Of a stretch of 64,000 nt of DNA, positions 61,725 to 64,000 are shown one piece after another. The notes beneath the pieces are model-generated. The model had not been told where the DNA came from. It worked only from the letters and a program-made list of their open reading frames with translations, and searched no databases. The stretch's first letter is position 1; every line of letters begins with the position of its first letter. The position numbers were made by a program, and so were the translations under genes. This DNA comes from an uncultured Oscillospiraceae bacterium (lineage in GTDB: Bacteria > Bacillota > Clostridia > Oscillospirales > Oscillospiraceae): NCBI GenBank assembly GCA_944385445.1, contig CALWXF010000002.1:1-64000 (forward strand). The letters run 5' to 3'.

Positions 61725-61725
61725 C

Positions 61726-62661
61726 ATGCAGACAAAACGCAAATACAGTTGGGGATACCTGGCTCTGGCGGTGGTGGTGTGCGGCGTGTTGCTGGTGTCC
61801 TGGGGGAACCTGAGAAGGAAACAGCGCCTGTCAGAGCCGGTGGAGTTGTCGGTGATTGTGCGCTGGCAGTCCAGCGAGGTCTGGGAGAACATCCGCCGGG
61901 GCATTGAGCTGGCCGCCCAGGACTACAACCTGGATGTCATGTATATTACCTTGACAGATGGAAACAGCGTTCAGGAGCAAGAGACCATGATTGACCGGGA
62001 GACCCAGCTGGACACCCAGGCCATTTTGCTCGCCGCCGCAGACCAGGAGGCCCTGTGCCAGACGGTGGAGGAGACCCAGAAGAAGATCCCCGTCATCTGT
62101 TTTGAGTCGGGGACGGTGTGTCCGGAAGACGTGATGTGTGTTTCGGCGGACAACTACGCCATGGGCCAGGAGCTGGGCAAGCTGCTGCTGGCACAGGGCG
62201 TGGAGCAGGGCCAGGTGCTGCTGGTGGGAGCGGACAGCCCCTGCCAGAGCATCCAGGACCGGAAGGCGGGGGTGCTGTCTGTGTTGGAGGACTACACCAT
62301 CAGCACCACCGTGTGCAGTGAGCTGGGAGAGGAGTCGGAGCTGACGGAGTATGACGCCGTCTTGGCTCTGGACACCCAGCCCTTGGAGGATGCGGCACAG
62401 AGCCTGGAGCACCGCCCACAGAAGGTGGTGCTGCTGGGCATCGGGGGGAACAACCGCATCGCCTACCACATGGAGCACAACGTTATCCAGGGAATCGTGG
62501 CCCAGAACGAGGTGGGCATGGGATACCTGGCGGCCAAGCAGGCGGCGGAAGCGGTGCGCACCCGGGCCTCCCAGGAGGCGCCGGGCATTGAGTACCGGGT
62601 CATCACCAAAGAGACCATGTACGAGCGGGAGAATGAGCAGTTGCTCTTCCCCTTTTGCTGA
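61726..62661 (+). CDS. Membrane-anchored sugar-binding protein, sensor component
   Basis: A 311-residue type I periplasmic binding protein with an uncleaved-looking N-terminal helix (YLALAVVVCGVLLVSWG) instead of a lipobox. The core is LSVIVRWQSSEVWENIRRGIELAAQDYNLDVMYITL, ILLAAADQEALCQTVEE and VMCVSADNYAMGQELGKLLLAQG. It starts one base after the kinase stop. Anchored outside the membrane, it is the likely ligand receptor for the kinase. No transporter genes follow, unlike the first system. Its last codons (LLFPFC) abut a truncated gene fragment. Confidence 0.87.
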   Translation: MQTKRKYSWGYLALAVVVCGVLLVSWGNLRRKQRLSEPVELSVIVRWQSSEVWENIRRGIELAAQDYNLDVMYITLTDGNSVQEQETMIDRETQLDTQAILLAAADQEALCQTVEETQKKIPVICFESGTVCPEDVMCVSADNYAMGQELGKLLLAQGVEQGQVLLVGADSPCQSIQDRKAGVLSVLEDYTISTTVCSELGEESELTEYDAVLALDTQPLEDAAQSLEHRPQKVVLLGIGGNNRIAYHMEHNVIQGIVAQNEVGMGYLAAKQAAEAVRTRASQEAPGIEYRVITKETMYERENEQLLFPFC

Positions 62662-63089
62662 ATGCCATTCTGGCCCAGCGGTTTAAGGCAGACAAGGCTA
62701 TCCTGGAAGACCTCATCGACAAAGCCGAAGGCATGGACCTTGCAGGCTATACCGCTGAGTGCGTAGCCACCTTCCGCACCGCTCTGGCCCAGGCTCAGGC
62801 CGTGCTGGCCGATGAGACCCTCACTGAGGACGACCAGAAGACCGTGGACGCCGCTGTGGAACAGCTGACCCAGGCCATGAATGGCCTCACCGCTGAGGGG
62901 ACCGATAAGCCCCAGACCACGGACAAGCCTGAGGCAACCGACAAACCTCAGGTAACCCAGAAGCCTGAGAACAACGTGCCCCAGACTGGGGACCACAGCC
63001 AGATGACCCTGTGGGTGTCTCTGATGGGCCTGTGTGCTGTCAGCACATTGACTCTTGTGGCTACCAAGGGCCGTCGTAAGGCAAAATAA
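62655..63089 (+). pseudogene. Truncated C-terminal tail of a sortase-anchored surface protein
   Basis: The frame is open from within the last codons of the binding protein gene and has no ribosome binding site or signal peptide. It reads a helical FIVAR-like module (YTAECVATFRTALAQAQAVLADETLTEDDQKTVDAAVEQLTQAMNGL). A DKPQ/TDKPE linker follows. It ends in a cell-wall anchor: VPQTGD sortase motif, membrane helix (MTLWVSLMGLCAVSTLTLVA) and tail KGRRKAK. This is the 3' end of a large secreted protein whose front part is missing, most likely after a deletion or rearrangement. It is not expected to be exported. Confidence 0.85.
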
Positions 63090-63106
63090 CAACATCAATT
63101 CCTCCC

Positions 63107-63153
63107 TAGCTTATGGGCGGGTGTGGCATCAAGCCATACCCGCCCGTAGCTTT
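63107..63153 (+). terminator. Terminator after the surface-protein remnant
   Basis: GGGCGGGT-TGG-catcaag-CCA-ACCCGCCC, flanked by AGCT pairs and followed by TTTC. Confidence 0.65.
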
Positions 63154-63255
63154 CACCCGACTTCAACTATAGGTTGAAAAAATAACACCAAAAGGGAGAT
63201 GGCCTTGGGAGGCGGGACATGCTAAGATGGAGTTGTTGAGAAAGGAGGGGCAGAT

Positions 63256-64000
63256 ATGCCTGTAAACTTGGGAGACAAGATTCGGCAGTTGCGCAAAGGA
63301 AAAGGAATTTCCCAAGAGGTGCTGGCCCAGTACCTGGGGGTGAGTTTCCAGGCGGTGAGCAAGTGGGAGACGGGGACGACGTTGCCGGATGTGACGCTCA
63401 TTCCTGCCATCGCCTCGTTTTTTGGAGTGTCCACCGATGAGCTGTTTGACTACAACCGGTTGGAGGCGGAGCGGCGAGTCCGGGAGATCTGCCAGCAGGC
63501 CTATGCCTGCCGTCAGAGTGACCCGGTGCAATCCGAGCAAATTCTCCGGGAGGGACTGAAAAAGTACCCGGGAAACGATGTGATTTTAAACAATCTCCTC
63601 TACACTATGGCAGCCCCAGAGCGGGGAGAGGAGATGGTCACCATCTGCAAAACCCTGATCGAGGGCACCCATGACGATGCGGTGAAGTATGATGCCCTGC
63701 GGATTCTGGCCCAGACCTACCACGATATGGGCCAGCAGGACCTAGTGGCCCCCACCTTGGAGCAGATTCCCGAGTTGTATTTCACCAAGCTGGAATGTAT
63801 GGCCCTCCTGTTGGAGGGAGAGGCGGCCTTCAAGGCGGCCAGACAGCACATGGGCCTGTGCCTGGAACAGCTGGTGGAGATGCTCCTGGTCATGGAGCGA
63901 CAGGGACAAGGAGAAGGGAAAGACCAATATCGGCGTTTGGCCCAGCAGGTGCTGGAGTTATTTGAGCGGGAACTGAGGCCAGGGGGTGAGTTGGTCCGGG
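63256..64000 (+). CDS. XRE-type regulator with TPR-like C-terminus, cut by the window end
   Basis: At least 248 residues, running off the 3' edge. The N-terminal HTH_3 domain is residues 5-65 (IRQLRKGKGISQEVLAQYLGVSFQAVSKWETGTTLPDVTLIPAIASFFGVSTDELF). The rest is helical repeats resembling TPR (EILQQAYACRQSDPVQ-like pieces, LRILAQTYHDMGQQ). AAAGGAGG lies nine bases before the ATG. Such proteins are common Clostridial regulators of unknown ligand. The neighbour upstream is a remnant, so no target is evident. Confidence 0.85.
   Translation, partial: MPVNLGDKIRQLRKGKGISQEVLAQYLGVSFQAVSKWETGTTLPDVTLIPAIASFFGVSTDELFDYNRLEAERRVREICQQAYACRQSDPVQSEQILREGLKKYPGNDVILNNLLYTMAAPERGEEMVTICKTLIEGTHDDAVKYDALRILAQTYHDMGQQDLVAPTLEQIPELYFTKLECMALLLEGEAAFKAARQHMGLCLEQLVEMLLVMERQGQGEGKDQYRRLAQQVLELFERELRPGGELVR

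Overview
The window comes from a Firmicute with high GC and strong AGGAGG ribosome binding sites. It most likely belongs to the Oscillospiraceae near Flavonifractor, Lawsonibacter or Pseudoflavonifractor. That placement is inferred from gene content: type III glutamine synthetase, YesM/AraC two-component pairs, selenium-dependent molybdenum hydroxylase accessory genes, TPP and Mn-type riboswitches, and a DUF2812/PadR pair. It is a chromosomal core and metabolic region. I see no phage, IS element, CRISPR array or rRNA.

Layout. 1-1.6 kb: a GMP synthase lacking its glutaminase domain, behind a structured leader. 1.6-5.8 kb: methyltransferase and ABC exporter, divergent from a PadR repressor and a DUF2812 membrane protein, with two palindromic operators. 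5.8-10.1 kb: a thiamine salvage operon (thiM-thiE-HAD phosphatase-thiD-cytX) under a TPP riboswitch with its own terminator. 10.2-12.3 kb: TetR regulator and a MATE efflux pump split by one in-frame amber codon. 12.3-21.2 kb (minus): a sugar-sensing module (AraC response regulator, YesM kinase, sugar-binding lipoprotein) followed by mglB-mglA-mglC, where MglC carries an extra coiled-coil N-terminus of about 200 residues. 21.2-24.3 kb: collagen-like Cys-rich surface protein, uridine phosphorylase, VanY-type carboxypeptidase, PH-domain protein. 24.3-27.1 kb: a cation P-type ATPase under a convincing yybP-ykoY (Mn2+) riboswitch. 27.2-37.4 kb: nitrogen assimilation, with asnB and glnN on minus and gltB-gltD on plus, divergent from a shared control region; glnN has a strong terminator almost at its transcription start. 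37.4-40.0 kb: TetR and glycogen branching enzyme. 40.1-40.7 kb: two identical tRNA-Ala(GGC) genes, divergently arranged. 40.8-46.1 kb: small membrane proteins, TspO, YbaN, and a CydDC-like ABC pair with a YgbA-type protein. 46.3-49.7 kb: cytosolic vWA protein, ferredoxin and hybrid cluster protein, then a dense hairpin cluster. 50-58 kb: M18 aminopeptidase and a selenium cluster (selD-yedF-yqeB-cysteine desulfurase-yedE-DUF3343-XdhC, with yqeC convergent). 58.2-62.7 kb: a second regulator-kinase-binding-protein module. 62.65-64 kb: a truncated sortase-anchored surface-protein tail and an XRE regulator running off the end.

How the genes work together. Four regulated metabolic blocks dominate: thiamine salvage (RNA-regulated), galactoside uptake coupled to its own three-component sensor, ammonium assimilation (GS-GOGAT plus asparagine synthetase), and selenium delivery to molybdenum hydroxylases. 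The most unusual items are the coiled-coil MglC, the promoter-proximal terminator at glnN, the domain-swapped XdhC in the selenium cluster, the amber-interrupted MATE gene, and two repeat/hairpin regions (15.58-15.65 kb and 49.65-49.93 kb) that coding sequence does not explain. No calls were checked against databases; gene names rest on recognised motifs and context.
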